64,000 nucleotides of DNA from Eledone cirrhosa (lineage: Eukaryota; Mollusca; Cephalopoda; Octopoda; Eledonidae): positions 4,940,365-5,004,364 of the forward strand of contig OZ024740.1 of NCBI GenBank assembly GCA_964016885.1, read 5' to 3'. The position numbers and the translations under genes were made by a program. The notes under the pieces are model-generated. The model was not told the DNA's origin and made no database searches. It saw only the letters and a list, made by a program, of their open reading frames with translations. Of the stretch, positions 18,063 through 29,518 are shown piece after piece. How positions within the stretch are numbered: position 1 is the stretch's first letter; each line of letters begins with the position of its first letter.

Positions 18063-19905
18063 TATCATCATCACCTCCATCTTACGTCCATTTTCCATGG
18101 TATCATGAGTTAGATAGGTTGTCCTGTTGTGGGCAGTGTTAGATCAGGTGACCATGTCTTGTTCATACAGGACTGATTCTGGCTGGATGCCCTTCCTAAC
18201 GCCAGCCTCAGTAAGTACTGGGTGCTTTTTGTTATGTCACCATCATGACCACTTTACAGTGTGAGCTGAGGGTTTCACTGGATGCATTTACTTTGGCCTG
18301 TCCTTATGGGGTGTATGGGAAGATGGGGTGGAGCATAGTGTATAGATCAATCGGTTTGTGCTCATGGAAAGTCAGGTCTTCTGTATTACTGCATATCGCC
18401 AGAGATCTTGGTCATGTGTCATCATCTTTGAACGGTGCAATTGAGCAAGATCCACTTTTATCACCTCAAGCCAAGTCTTTCTGGGTCTCCCCACTCCAAG
18501 GCTTCCATTGACTTGGAGCACTCTACACTTTTTTATGCAGCTGTCATCCTCGTCCATACCAGCGCAATCTCTTTTCCTGCACACAACATTTGATTCCTCT
18601 TATGCCTAGATTCTCTCTCAGTTCATTTATGCTTCGCCATTCTCGTATATTACTATTACACATCCATCGGAGCATGCAAGCTTCATTTCTCTCCAATCTA
18701 CACAATTCTTCTGCACACAATGCCCAGGTCTCTTCGTATGCATGCATCATACAGTCTGCCTTTCATTCTGACGGAGACATCTTTTGTAGCCAGCAGTGGT
18801 AGTAGCTCCCTGAAATTCCTCCATCCCGTTCTTACTCTGGCTACTGTACTTTCAGAACACACCACCACTGCTAATTCGGTCACCCAGGTAGCAGAGCCCT
18901 CCCAGAATTTGGCAGTGCTTGTTTCCTGCAGTCATTTGCTGCTTACTGTTCCACTGCAACCTACATTCTTAGTTCCCACTACATCTCTTGTGTACCCATA
19001 GTTTGCATATGGGGCAGAGGATGGCGTTTCTACCTACACCTTTCCTACATACTGAGCAAGGCCATTTCCCTGAGGGTATCTGGGTTCTGATTTCTCTTCT
19101 ACTTACTAGGACCTTATTCTTTGTCAGGTTGACTTTGAGACCCTTTCTTTCTAGGCCCTGCTTCCATGTTTGGAATTTATTCTCTAGTTCTACCATAGAT
19201 TCAGCTATAAGTGTAAGATCATCTACATACAGAAGTTCCCATGGACATCTGCTCTTAAACTCCTCCGTTATAGCCTGCAATACTATAATAAACAGGAGAG
19301 GGTTAAGAACAGAGCCCTGGTGGACACCGACCTCTACGCTAAATTCCTCGCTATAGTCATTGCTAACCCTAACTTTGCTGACTACTCCCCTATACATGGC
19401 TTGTACTGCTTTCACAAGCCATTCATTTACTCCTAGTTTTCTAAGAGCCCACCAGATTATGGGGAACACTGTCGAAGGCTTTTTCCAGATCAACAAATGC
19501 CAGGTAGAGCGGCTTACCTTTAGCTAGGTACTTTTCCTGTAACTACCTCACAAGGAAGAGGGCATCAGTGGTACTTTTGCCTGGCACAAATCCAAACTAC
19601 ATCTCATCTAGTTTTACCCGGTCCCTAATCAACTGTGCTATAACTCTTTCCATTACTTTCATGACCTGGTCCATCAGTTTTATACCTCTATAGTTTCCTC
19701 TATCTAGTGCATCACCTTTACCCTTGTAACAGTTGACAATGATGCTGCTGCACCAATCATTTGGCATGACACCATCTAGTATTACTTGGTTTACTATACA
19801 TGCTTTCAGCATCACAGCAACTATTCCTGATGGACTGGCTGCTTTTCCAGCTTTCATATCCTTAATTGCCTTACTTACTACACTGCTGCTGACTTCAATA
19901 TATGT
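18063..19905 (-). mobile_element. LINE copy, PHD-finger RT family
   Basis: From its 5' end (19905): SKAIKDMKAGKAASPSG, CYKGKGDALDRGNYRGIKLM, a frameshift near motif A (about 19496), GVHQGSVLNPLLF, LLYVDDLTLIAES (YVDD instead of YADD), CSVCRKGVGRNAILCPIC, then after another shift the C-terminal GVGRPRKTW and a stop at about 18372. The 3' UTR and GAT tail run down to 18063. It is 5'-truncated and carries at least four frame breaks. Amino-acid differences from the 12 kb and 26 kb copies are many, so it is a distinct subfamily. Confidence 0.85.
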
Positions 19906-20040
19906 GTAACCACAGTAAGTAAGGTACTCAATACAAAGTAGAGTATAAATATTTAATATAAGGGCTTTCCTGATGATTTCCTTTGAATGAAACATTTCTA
20001 GTTCTGTAGAAGCCATTTCTTTATTAAATATATATACACA
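19906..20040 (+). mobile_element. Family C repeat with hammerhead
   Basis: CAGTAAGTAAGGTACTCAAT then TTTAATATA.GGGCTTTC and the hammerhead, ending TTCTTTATTAAATATATA. It sits directly against the 5' end of the LINE at 18063-19905. Confidence 0.65.
19963..20014 (+). ncRNA. Type I hammerhead candidate, family C
   Basis: Helix I GGCUUUC/GAAGCC as at 3206; CUGAUGA 19970-19976; helix II UUC..GAA with a U-U base mismatch; GAA 19989-19991; helix III ACA/UGU (fourth pair lost, U-C); GUA with A20008. The core is intact. Confidence 0.7.
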
Positions 20041-20084
20041 TTTACACACCCACACAGTATATACATATATAGACATTGTAGGAT

Positions 20085-21597
20085 GGCTGTTGACTCTCGT
20101 GAGATGAAGGAATTAGAAGAGAGGATGGAGTAGCATTTGCTGTTAAGGTTGTTCTTGTGGATAAATTGGAAGAATTCCCAGTGGGGATTAGTGAGCATCT
20201 TATGTTCGTGAGAATCCCGCTGGACAAAGGAAGGTATACGACTTTGGTGTGTGTGTATGCTCCGACTATGAATTCTGTTGATGAGGAAAAAGTATCTTTC
20301 TACCATGCTTTGAAAGGTGTTACAGAAAAATATCCCTCAGGCAGACAAGGTCATCGTGCTGGGTGACTTTAATGCTAGAGTGGGTGGGTAGGGATCTTAA
20401 CACATGAACTGTAATCGGAAGGCATAGGGTGGGAAAGTGTAACAACAATGGTATGCTCCTGCTGCAGATTTGTGAGGAGCTGGGTCTGTGTTACCAACAC
20501 CATGTTCCAGCAAAAGAACAAATTTAAGATCACATGGTTGCATCCTGCATCTAAAGAATGGCATCTTTTGGACTATGTCCTTGTCGGGGTGCGTGACAGA
20601 TGGGATGGGCAGTGTTTTCGTATTCTTTGTGGGACTGAGTGCTGGATGGACCACTGCCTGGTATGTGCAAAAGTGAAATTAACTACAAAATGCAAAATCC
20701 AGGCTGCTGGTGTTACCCTGCCTAAAAGACTGAATGTTGCTCGTCTTAGGGATATTAGTGTGAAGAGGACATTGTGAGAAGAGATGGATGTTGCAGATAT
20801 TGGTGAGGATTGGCCGACCCTTAAAAATTCAGTTTAGGATGTAGACAAGTGTGTTCTGGGATTAGTACAAGACTGGTTTAAAGAAAATGATGAACATATA
20901 GATGAATTGTTGGCTAAGAGGCGTGCTCTATCACGCTACTTGGCAGCAAAGCCACAGGAGAAGAATATGTTGCATAAGGAACTCAAGGATGTGAAATCAC
21001 ATATGAGGCAGAGGCTCTCTTAGATGAAGGATCAGTGGTGGAGTGAGAAGGCTGATGAGATACAAGCTGTATCAGATTCAAATAACACAAAGCTGTTGTA
21101 CAGTCTCTTGTGTGATGTTTATGGACCATCTTCTTCTCTGGTGATACCACTTCACAGCAGGGATGGCAAGGAACTTCTTCATGACTCACAAGGAATTCTG
21201 TGAAGGTGACAAGAGCACTTTGAGGAACTTTTGAATCAGCCATCTGTCGTCAATGAAGATTTCCTCAATCTAATCCCTGAAAAACCTGTGAAAGTAGCTC
21301 TCGCAGAACCACCGACGCTTGTGGAGGTTGCAGTAGCTGTCTCGAAGCTGAACAGGGGAAGGTCTCCAGATATGGATGGCATACATGCAGAGTTCTTACA
21401 ATATGGTGGTGAGAGACTTCTGCAACATCTTCACTCTTTGTTTGGCAGGATTTGGGCTAATGAATCCGCACCTGTGGACTGGCGAGATGCAGTAATGGTG
21501 GTCTTGTACAAGGGAAAGGGTAACAAGAATGATTGTGGAAACTACAGAGGTATATCATTGTTTTCTGTCGTAGGAAAAATTTTATGTAGGGTGCGTC
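20085..21597 (+). mobile_element. Fragment of the C2H2-finger LINE
   Basis: Starts inside the endonuclease: DKLEEFPVGISEHLM, YAPTMNSVDEEK, GDFNARV-like, FKITWLHPASKEWHLLDYVL. It continues through the linker to the first part of the RT (NQPSVVNEDFLNLIPEKP, GRSPDMDGIHAE, YKGKGNKNDCGNYRGISLFS) and stops abruptly at about 21597. There are several frameshifts and an in-frame stop. The homologue at 33486-37031 shows what is missing: most of the RT, and the fingers. Confidence 0.85.
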
Positions 21598-22020
21598 ATG
21601 TGGGTATACACGTCTGTCTGTCTGTATATCTCTGCCTGCCTCTCTATGTTGTTCATTTTCTACATCCTACAATTATTTCTTCATATCAACATAATCCCTT
21701 TTTTTAATTCTTTGACAAAAACATGAAATGTATTTACCGACCCGAGAAACTACCACCGGGTCGCCCTAGCGTGGCACACCCCACAAACCCCTGCTTCCTG
21801 TTAACACCAAAGCAAGTCTTTGACTGACCAATACACATTCCAAAATGCATCCACATGCGCGCACACATACACGAATCCTTAATCGCTTGCGCGCCCACGT
21901 AATTACACACGTAAATATCAATGAATATACACCCACATTTCCACCCCACAAATTACACCAGAATATACACATACGCTCACACACGTAAAAAAATAGAGCC
22001 AATGCCTATATATATACATT
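21598..22020. other. Unassigned interval
   Basis: CTGTCTGTCTG and CACACATACACG simple patches, and a less AT-rich stretch CCGACCCGAGAAACTACCAC. No gene or known repeat recognised. Confidence 0.45.
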
Positions 22021-22200
22021 CTCGGTCCACATACCACAACAAAAATATATCTTTTGTCACATCACCAGTCTGAGGAGCAGATCAATACTGGAGTCAGGTC
22101 CAGAACTCCTATGGGTCACCTTGAGCCAATCCTCTCCGAAACGCGCATAACAGGTTGATATGCAATAAATATATTTCATATGTAAACGAACTTTCCTCAT
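22021..22200 (+). mobile_element. Family F repeat with hammerhead
   Basis: Homologous to 9560-9735. Shares CCAGT.TGA.GAGCAGATC, GAGCCAA.CCTCT, AACAGGTT and CATATGTAAACGAACTT-like ends. Confidence 0.65.
22064..22155 (+). ncRNA. Type I hammerhead candidate, family F
   Basis: Helix I ACCAGU/ACAGGU (one A-A mismatch); CUGAGGA 22070-22076; long helix II with base G-C, C-C mismatch, then A-U, G-C, A-U and an inner GGAGU/ACUCC hairpin; GAA 22138-22140; near-palindromic helix III ACGCGCAU; A22149. The C-C mismatch is a C-G pair in the 9580 copy. Confidence 0.6.
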
Positions 22201-22449
22201 TTTTTTATTATATATATATATTTTGAGTATGCGTTGGTTGTTTACCGACACCTCAGTATGCAGGTAGGAGCAATCAACGGCGTGCGCAGGTTGGTTTGTT
22301 CACTCTGGAGTAATGTAAAATTCTTGCCCATATGATTCCAGTTCCTTTAAGGACTAACAACACACCTAGGAACTGGACATATTGATGAATTAACAGGGTA
22401 GAACCCATTATAACATCATGTTTTCCTGTTTTTTCTGCCTTAATTCTTA

Positions 22450-22502
22450 CTGCCTGATGAGGTCACAGCCAATAATGGCTGTTACTGAAATATGTATAGC
22501 AG
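22450..22502 (+). ncRNA. Type I hammerhead candidate, family D
   Basis: Helix I CUGC/GCAG (4 perfect pairs); CUGAUGA 22454-22460; helix II of ten positions (GGUCACAGCC with GGCUGUUACU, one C-U mismatch) and a 6 nt loop; GAA 22487-22489; near-palindromic helix III AUAUGUAU; AUA triplet with A22498. The strong helix II is the best support. Confidence 0.7.
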
Positions 22503-22577
22503 CGAATAGGAATAAACGAAGCCAACTTTAACATGTTTGATTTACACATATTTTATATATCTATATATATATATATG

Positions 22578-22915
22578 AAGGCACATGGCTTAGTGGTTAG
22601 AGCATTGGGCTTGCAATTGAGAGGTTGTGAGTTCAATTCTCAGACCGGGTGATGCGTTGTGTCCTTGAGCAGACACTTTATTTCACGTTGCTCTAATTTA
22701 CTCAGCTGTAGAAATGAATTGTGATGTCGCTGGTGCCAAGCTGTATCGGTCATTGCCTTTCCCTTGGACAATATCAGTGGAGTGGAGAGGGGAGACTGGT
22801 ATCTATGGGTGACTGCAGGTCTTCCACAAAACAAACTTTGCTCAGGCTTGTGCCTCGGGAAACTTTCTAGGTGCAAAACCCTGGTCATTTTTGACCGAGT
22901 GGGGCCAAAGCAATA
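22578..22915 (+). mobile_element. tRNA-derived SINE with alternative tail
   Basis: The head GGCTTAGTGGTTAGAGCATT and GGTTGTGAGTTCAATTCTC is the same as in the SINEs at 1708 and 29199. After about 22730 the body differs completely and ends CTGGTCATTTTTGACCGAGT..GGGGCCAAAG. It is therefore a chimeric SINE with a different 3' region. Confidence 0.75.
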
Positions 22916-23074
22916 TATATACATATAATATTCTACATTGTCTCCATCTGGTCAATGTAATGTTGTAATGTGATGGGGAGTGTGATGGAAGAAACAAAGG
23001 AATTGAGGTGACAGGAGGCAGAAAAATAATTGGAGAGAAAGTGATGACAGATGTATTCTGGGTAAGGGGAATGC

Positions 23075-23140
23075 CTCATCTATCCCATGTAGGCGTGGAA
23101 GATAGACTTTAAACGATGATGATGATGATATATATATATA
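23075..23140 (+). mobile_element. LINE/SINE tail fragment
   Basis: CCCATGTAGGCGTGGAAGAT..TTTAAACGATGATGATG then (TA)n. Confidence 0.65.
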
Positions 23141-23170
23141 TTTTTATATATGAATATGTATATATAGATA

Positions 23171-23206
<36 letters not shown>

Positions 23207-23207
<1 letters not shown>

Positions 23208-23547
23208 TCATCATCATCATCATCATCATCATTTTACGTCCGCTTTTCCCTGCTTGCAAGGGTGGGATGGGAACTGATTCTGGGTTGATTTCTACAGCTG
23301 GATGCCCTTCCTAACACCAACCTCATTTACAGTGAGTGGTGGGTGCTTTTATCCGTGGCGCCTACACGTCCACTTTACAGTGGAATGATAGGGACCCCTG
23401 TCCCTATCATCTCATTTCTACAGCTGAGTAAACTGGAGCAATGTGAAATAAAGTGTCTTGCTCAAGGAAACAACACATCACCCGGTCCGAGAATTGAACT
23501 CACAACCTTTCGATTGCAAGCCCAATGCTCTAACCACTAAGCCATAT
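23207..23547 (-). mobile_element. tRNA-derived SINE
   Basis: Complement of the element at 1708: tail CATCATCATTTTACGTCCGC, body GGATGCCCTTCCTAACACCA, head GAGAATTGAACTCACAACC and AATGCTCTAACCACTAAGCC. Full length, bordered by TA and CAT repeats. Confidence 0.85.
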
Positions 23548-23571
23548 ATATATATATATATATATATATAA

Positions 23572-23840
23572 AGAAAAAGAGATGAAATCGAAAATGCAAC
23601 TGAAGTCTTATTTTTTTTTTAAATATATATATTTATTTGGTTCCTTTACCGGTAAAACCACAGACCCTCCATCTCAACTCACCTTTTGAAAAGCAGAAGA
23701 ACTGCGAAACCGGTAAAGGAACCAAATAAATATATATATTTTTAAAAAAAATAAGACTTCAGTTGCATTTTCGATTTCATCTCTTTTTCTTTATACTTTC
23801 ACTCGTGTAGGACACCTCGGTTATTTTTCATTTTGTAAAA
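23572..23840. mobile_element. Fold-back element, family E
   Basis: Arms 23572-23655 and 23712-23800 are inverted copies (GAGATGAAATCGAAAATGCA; TTTGGTTCCTTTACCGGT with ACCGGTAAAGGAACCAAA). The outer flank TTTCACTCGTGTAGGACACC is shared with 17337-17400. Confidence 0.75.
23682..23719 (+). ncRNA. Degenerate hammerhead-like motif, family E
   Basis: Helix I CCUU/AAGG, helix II GCAG/CUGC with loop AAGAA, GAA 23706-23708, perfectly palindromic helix III ACCGGU and A23715 are all in place. The core reads UUGAAAA instead of CUGANGA (changes at C3 and G8). The 17.4 kb copy has the same core. It is probably inactive or has another role. Confidence 0.45.
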
Positions 23841-23850
23841 AAAACCTCAC

Positions 23851-23856
<6 letters not shown>

Positions 23857-23943
<87 letters not shown>
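23857..23943. repeat. (TA)n microsatellite
   Basis: About 43 TA units, followed by (TAGA)n. Confidence 0.95.
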
Positions 23944-23947
<4 letters not shown>

Positions 23948-24078
23948 TAGATAGATAGATATAGATAGGTAAATATACACGGGTGTGTATGATTGTGTAT
24001 AGAAGATTATATTAATAAGAGGAATTCCAACTTTGTCTGATTTACTCGTTTTATTTACAATCCTTTAAAATATATATA

Positions 24079-24212
24079 ATATGGTATTATAATTGTTTCT
24101 ACTTTAGGCACAAGGCCAGCAATTATCCAGTGCATTACTGGTACTTTATTTTATCGACCCCGTAAGGATGAAAGGCAAAGTCAACCTCGGCGGGTATTAT
24201 ATGGTATTATAA
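24079..24212 (-). mobile_element. Ceph-SINE-like insertion with 14 bp target-site duplication
   Basis: The body 24093-24198 is the complement of the Ceph-SINE core and tail (AATTGTTTCTACTTTAGGCA to ACCTCGGCGGG). ATATGGTATTATAA is present on both sides (24079-24092 and 24199-24212), a perfect target-site duplication. The copy is 5'-truncated at the core. The host sequence is the element carrying the hammerhead at 24252. Confidence 0.85.
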
Positions 24213-24251
24213 TGAAATAGTATGATAGAATATTAAATTCTAAGTGTTAAT

Positions 24252-24290
24252 TGAACAAGTACTTTCATGCTTTCGCAATCTTCAGGTTCA
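24252..24290 (-). ncRNA. Compact type I hammerhead candidate
   Basis: Minus strand, 39 nt with all parts: helix I UGAAC/GUUCA (5 perfect pairs); CUGAAGA (complement of 24279-24285); helix II UGC/GCA closed by a GAAA tetraloop with a U-U at the base; GAA; palindromic helix III AGUACU; CUU cleavage triplet (U is the complement of 24257). This is the minimal, dimer-dependent layout reported for Penelope-like elements. Confidence 0.75.
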
Positions 24291-24299
24291 TGATATGTG

Positions 24300-25040
24300 G
24301 TGACAGTCGAGTTTGCAATTTATATACCCCCCCCCCCTCTTTATCACATACGTGCCTGCTGGCTTCTCTCTCTCTCGATCACTCCTCTCTCGATCAATCC
24401 CTACTCTCACCAAATATAAATAAACCTGTTACGAGGTACGAATCTCAGAATTTGTCAACTCTTATTAATGGTCAGTCCACTTCTACGAAATGTAATGTAA
24501 AAATACCATTTTCTTCTTGTCTCTCCATCTTTCGGTTCATTCATCCATATATCTGTATAATCGCCCAGAATCCAATCTTGCTTTCTCAATGCTATTCTAT
24601 AATTCTGTCTGGTTGTTCTAAATAATCTATTGTATTTTAAAATCCCAGTATTCGCTTATTACTGTTATATGCTTGTCCAATTAGGCCCAAAAGTCGTGGA
24701 TTTTATTTAAAACCTTCTCCTCGCTAACTACCCCATACCCCTTCCGCCCGCCCCCACTCGCCACCATTATTATTTGGACCAATCATAAGTCAGCGGCCTA
24801 TGCTATCACTTCTCCTGTTGCTTTTCGATATGATGGATGGACTAAGGAATTCTGGAGAGTCTGAAAACTCTGGACACTCAGACAATGCCAAAGATAACGA
24901 CAAATTCACCTCATGCTGCCGGACGAAAAGGCAAGGATTCCTCCTCATTGTTTCGGCCGCGTTGGCCAACATAACCCCAACCCCATCGCCCTCACCCCTC
25001 CCCGCGCCCCACCGTTCCCACCCACCAAACGCAATCCAAA
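24300..25040. other. Unassigned interval, relatively GC-rich
   Basis: Contains a C9 run at about 24330, CTCTCTCTCTCG patches and a 103-codon frame (24800-25111) with no family I recognise. Base composition from about 24840 is less AT-rich than the surroundings. It could be a piece of an unlisted element or unique DNA carried next to the LINE. Confidence 0.4.
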
Positions 25041-28000
25041 ACGGTGACAGTAATATCTGCGCACGCACCCCAATCCGGACTGCCTGGCGCTATAAAAGAC
25101 AGATTCTATGAGATACTAATACTCACTACCTCCCAAATAACCGACAGTGACTATATAATTATTGCTGGCGACCTAAATAAATGGCACGTTGGACAACACT
25201 GTGACGGCTATGACGGAATCCATGGAGGCTATGGGTTTGGTACTAGAAATGAGGAAGGCTCCAGAATCCTGGAATTCTGTGACGCAAATAACCTAACTAT
25301 CTGTAACACTAACTTCAAAAAACGAAACAATCACTTGATCACCTATAGATCAGGGGAACACACCAGCCAGGTAGATTATATCCTTACAAGAAGACGTGAC
25401 AGAGTGTCTGTTGTAAACACTAAATCCCTCCCCCATGAATAATGCACCTCCCAACATAGGCTCATAGTTAGCGACCTCATAGTTAGGACGAGATGTACTC
25501 GACCACAGAAGAGGACTATCCTCAGGAGAAAAATATGGAAGCTAAAGGACCCCACAGCCAGTAATAAATTTAAAAGCATATTACTTGATGCTTTCGACAG
25601 TAAGGTAGAACAATTAGAGTCGTACAATATAGAGGAACAGTGGGAATTCCTGAAAGCTAACCTACTGAAGGCGGCAGATGAAGTCTGTGGCTGGAGCAGA
25701 CTTATAGGCAGGAGGAGAGTAACGTGGTGGTGGAACAGTAAGGTGAAGGAGTCAATTAAGGCCAAAAAGCAGGCTTGGAAAGTATGGCGGGATGGGGGAA
25801 GTAGAGAAGACTATCAAGTGGCCAGGAGTGAAGCTATGAGACAAGTGTACTTCGCAAGAAGGGAAGCAGAGGAAAAAAAGTTCAAGCATGTTCTACAACG
25901 CGAGGACCAAAAACGTGAGGTGTTCAGGATTGCTAGGCAATGTGTTAAGGAAAACCGTGATATTGTCGGGGAGAAGTGAGACCTTAATTATGATGGTGTA
26001 CTTGCCATCACTGACGCTGATAAGAAGGTAGCTTGGAAGTGTCACTACGAAAGGCTACTAAATGAGGAAAATAAATGGGAGAAAGACAGTCTCCCCCACA
26101 TCAATCCAATAGAGGGACCAGCAGTGTTAGTTGAAGGTAGTATAATAAGTAAGGCAATCAAAGATATGAAGACGGGTAAGGCGGCTGGGCCTTCGGAAAT
26201 AGTTGCTGAAATGCTGAAAGCTTCTGGAACGGTGGGACACACTATGGTCACCCGGATAATAAACGAAGTCATACAGAATGGGGTTGTTCCGAAGGACTGG
26301 CGTAGCAGCATCATCATTAACTGCTTCAAGGGTAAAGGAGAGGCCCTAGATAGGGGTAACTATAGAGGCATTAAATTAATCGACCAGGTCTTGAAGGTCA
26401 CAGAAAAAGTAATAGCGCAACTAATCAGAGAGCGATTTGATCTACATGAAATGTTGTTCGGGTTTGTGTCAGGTGAAAGTACCACAGACGCTCTTTTCAT
26501 TGTACGACAACTACAGGAGAAGTACCTAGCTAAAAGTAAACCCCTATACTTAGCTTTTGTCGACTTGGAGAAAGCCTTTGACAGAGTCCCCCGTTCCATT
26601 ATCTGGTGGGCTCTTAGAAAACTAGATGTTGATGAATGGCTTGTGAGAGCTATACAAGCAATGTATAAAGAAACAGTCAGCAAGGTTAGAATTAACAACG
26701 AATATAGTGAAGAGTTTAGCGTAAAAGTTGGTGTTCATCAGGGCTCCGTTCTTAGCCCCCTATTATTTATTTTTGCCTTTCAGGCTATAATAGAGGAGTT
26801 TAAGACCGGCTGCCCATGGGAACTCCTATACGCAGATGATCTAACGCTCATAGCTGAATCAATGGCTGAACTAGAGAAGAAATTCCAAACATGGAAGCAT
26901 GGCCTAGAATCAAAAGGCCTTAAAATTAACCTGTCTAAGACTAAAGTTCTAGTTTGTAGGAAGGAAAATAGGGCACGGGTCCCATCCAGGAAATAGCCAT
27001 GCTCAGTGTGTAAGAAAGGAGTAGGCAGAAACTCCATTTTATTTCCCAAATGCAAAGTATAGGTGCATAAAAGATGTAGTGAGATCCCAGGTAAGTTAAC
27101 TAAGAATATAGATTTTATATGTGGCCGGTGCGCTGGTACAATAAGTAGCAGCAAATGCCCACAGAATACTAGCTCATTCCATTGCACAAATGGTTCTATA
27201 GAAATAGTTGACACCTTCCGTTACTTGGGTGACAAAATCAGCAGTGGTGGAGGGTGCTCTGAAAGTACAGTAGCTAGAGTCAGAACGGAATGGAAAAAGT
27301 TCAGAGAGCTTATACCACTATTGGCCGCTAAAGGGTTCTCTCTAAAAATGAAAGGCTGGCTGTATGATGCCTGCATACGAACAGCAATGTTACATGGCAG
27401 TGAGACCTGGGCATTGTGTGCAGAGGATATACGCAGACTGGAGAGAAACGAAGCTTGCATGCTCTGCTGGATGTGTAATAGTAATATACGTGAACGGCAA
27501 AGCATAAACGAACTAAGGGAGAAATTAGAAATAAGAGGGATCAGATGTTGTTTACTCGAGAGAAGACTACGTTGGTACGGTCACGTGATGCGCATGAAAG
27601 ACGACAGCTGTATAAAAAAGTGCAGGGCGATAAAAATAGACGGTAGCCACGGAGTAGGCAGACCCAGAAAAACCTGGGACGACTTGATAAATTCCGACCT
27701 CACACACTTACACCTCTCCAAGACAATGTCACTGGACCGAGATCTTTGGCGCTACACAGTAACACAGAAGACCCGCCTCGCCTAAGTACAAAGCGAAACC
27801 TACAGTCAGTAGGCACCTCTTAACAAAAATACACCCCGTCCCACTACCCCCACCCCATCCACACCACCCCCTTAAATGTGAAGTTATGTTGGTACCACAA
27901 CAACCAGTCTGAAACAAATGAGGTCGTGTAGGTGTCACGACAAAAAAACATACAGTCCACGCTGTAAGGTGGCCGTGTAGGTAACACGGTAAAAACCTCC

Positions 28001-28164
28001 CGGTCCACACTCTAAACGTGGTTGGTGTTAGGAAGGGCATCCGCCGTAGAAAACCCGCCAGACAGTCCTATACGAGTAGGACAACCAATCTTGCCTCAAG
28101 TGGGAAAACTCCCTTCCAAACCCATGCAAGCATGGAAGATGGACGTTAAACGATGATGATGATG

Positions 28165-28170
<6 letters not shown>
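25041..28170 (+). mobile_element. Most complete PHD-finger LINE copy
   Basis: Begins within the endonuclease (VISAHAPQSGLPG, IIAGDLNKW, QVDYILTRR), then a linker (WWWNSKVKESIKAKKQAW). The RT follows: 26124-26996 is open and contains AFVDLEKAFDRVPR, GVHQGSVLSPLLF and YADD at 26829-26840. After it comes the C4HC3 finger, with CPKC changed to FPKC, and the C-terminal region to 27785. In-frame stops lie at about 25440, 25977, 26994 and 27060. The 3' UTR 27786-28170 ends in the common tail and a GAT run. Sequence is very close to the 11859 copy. No single intact ORF. Confidence 0.85.

Positions 28171-28246
<76 letters not shown>
28167..28246. repeat. (TA)n microsatellite after LINE tail
   Basis: About 40 TA units immediately after the GAT tail. 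Confidence 0.95.
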
Positions 28247-28249
<3 letters not shown>

Positions 28250-28904
28250 AATATATTTAGAAACACACAGATACAAATTATATCTAAATGTTTCTTCTCT
28301 CTTCATAATGTATTTTTAACTCTGATACTGGTTCAATCTAATTCAACCGGATTGGTCTGTCCCAGTCATTCATTGAGCAACATCGGTAAGGTTGGCACCA
28401 TTAACTCACGGTTGGGTGTGGATGCATTCATGTATATGTGTGTGTCCGCATGTATCTGTGTGTTTCTAAATATATTGTTCATAACTCCATCTGGTCTAGT
28501 AATCTTTGAAGTGTGGTGACTGCTGGAAAGCTGCCATTACTCATACTTCTCGTCTCCTTCACCACCTCTTCTACGGCTTTCGATATGAATACCCCCTCCG
28601 CCTCCGTGGTATTTTCTTCGGGGTTATAAGATGCTTAGCTCTGTTTCTCGACCGTTATATCGCGTGACTATCTCCCACTCCGCCTTTTGGGATTCTTTCT
28701 CACGTCGTGTAGACGCGTTCTTGAAGCTAGTAAAATGAGGTATCCTCTTGATAAGTCGGCAGACCTCGCAGGGACTCTATATCTTTATGATGTATTGTTT
28801 TTGTTTATGCCACGAAACTACGCAGTCGAGGAATCTAGGAGCAGTTTAGGTATGATACATTTTATTACTAATTATATCTAAATGTTTCTTCTCTCTTCAT
28901 AATG

Positions 28905-28910
<6 letters not shown>
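28247..28910. other. Unassigned interval with 37 bp direct repeats
   Basis: AATTATATCTAAATGTTTCT (37 bp in full, to CATAATGTA) occurs at 28276-28313 and 28872-28909, about 596 bp apart. ACAATATATTTAGAAACACA at 28249 is the complement of TGTGTTTCTAAATATATTGT at about 28459. This looks like a partly collapsed fold-back or an insertion between repeats. No gene found. Confidence 0.45.
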
Positions 28911-28935
<25 letters not shown>

Positions 28936-28956
28936 ATATATATATATACATTATGA

Positions 28957-29510
<554 letters not shown>

Positions 29511-29518
29511 TATATATA

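Noticed and set aside
24800..25111. 103-codon frame as a host gene exon
   Set aside because: No recognisable domain, Pro/Ser-rich low complexity in part, and its end overlaps the LINE endonuclease in another frame.
26124..26996. Intact reverse transcriptase gene
   Set aside because: The 290-codon frame is only the middle of the LINE ORF. Stops on both sides and a disrupted zinc finger make it a pseudogene.
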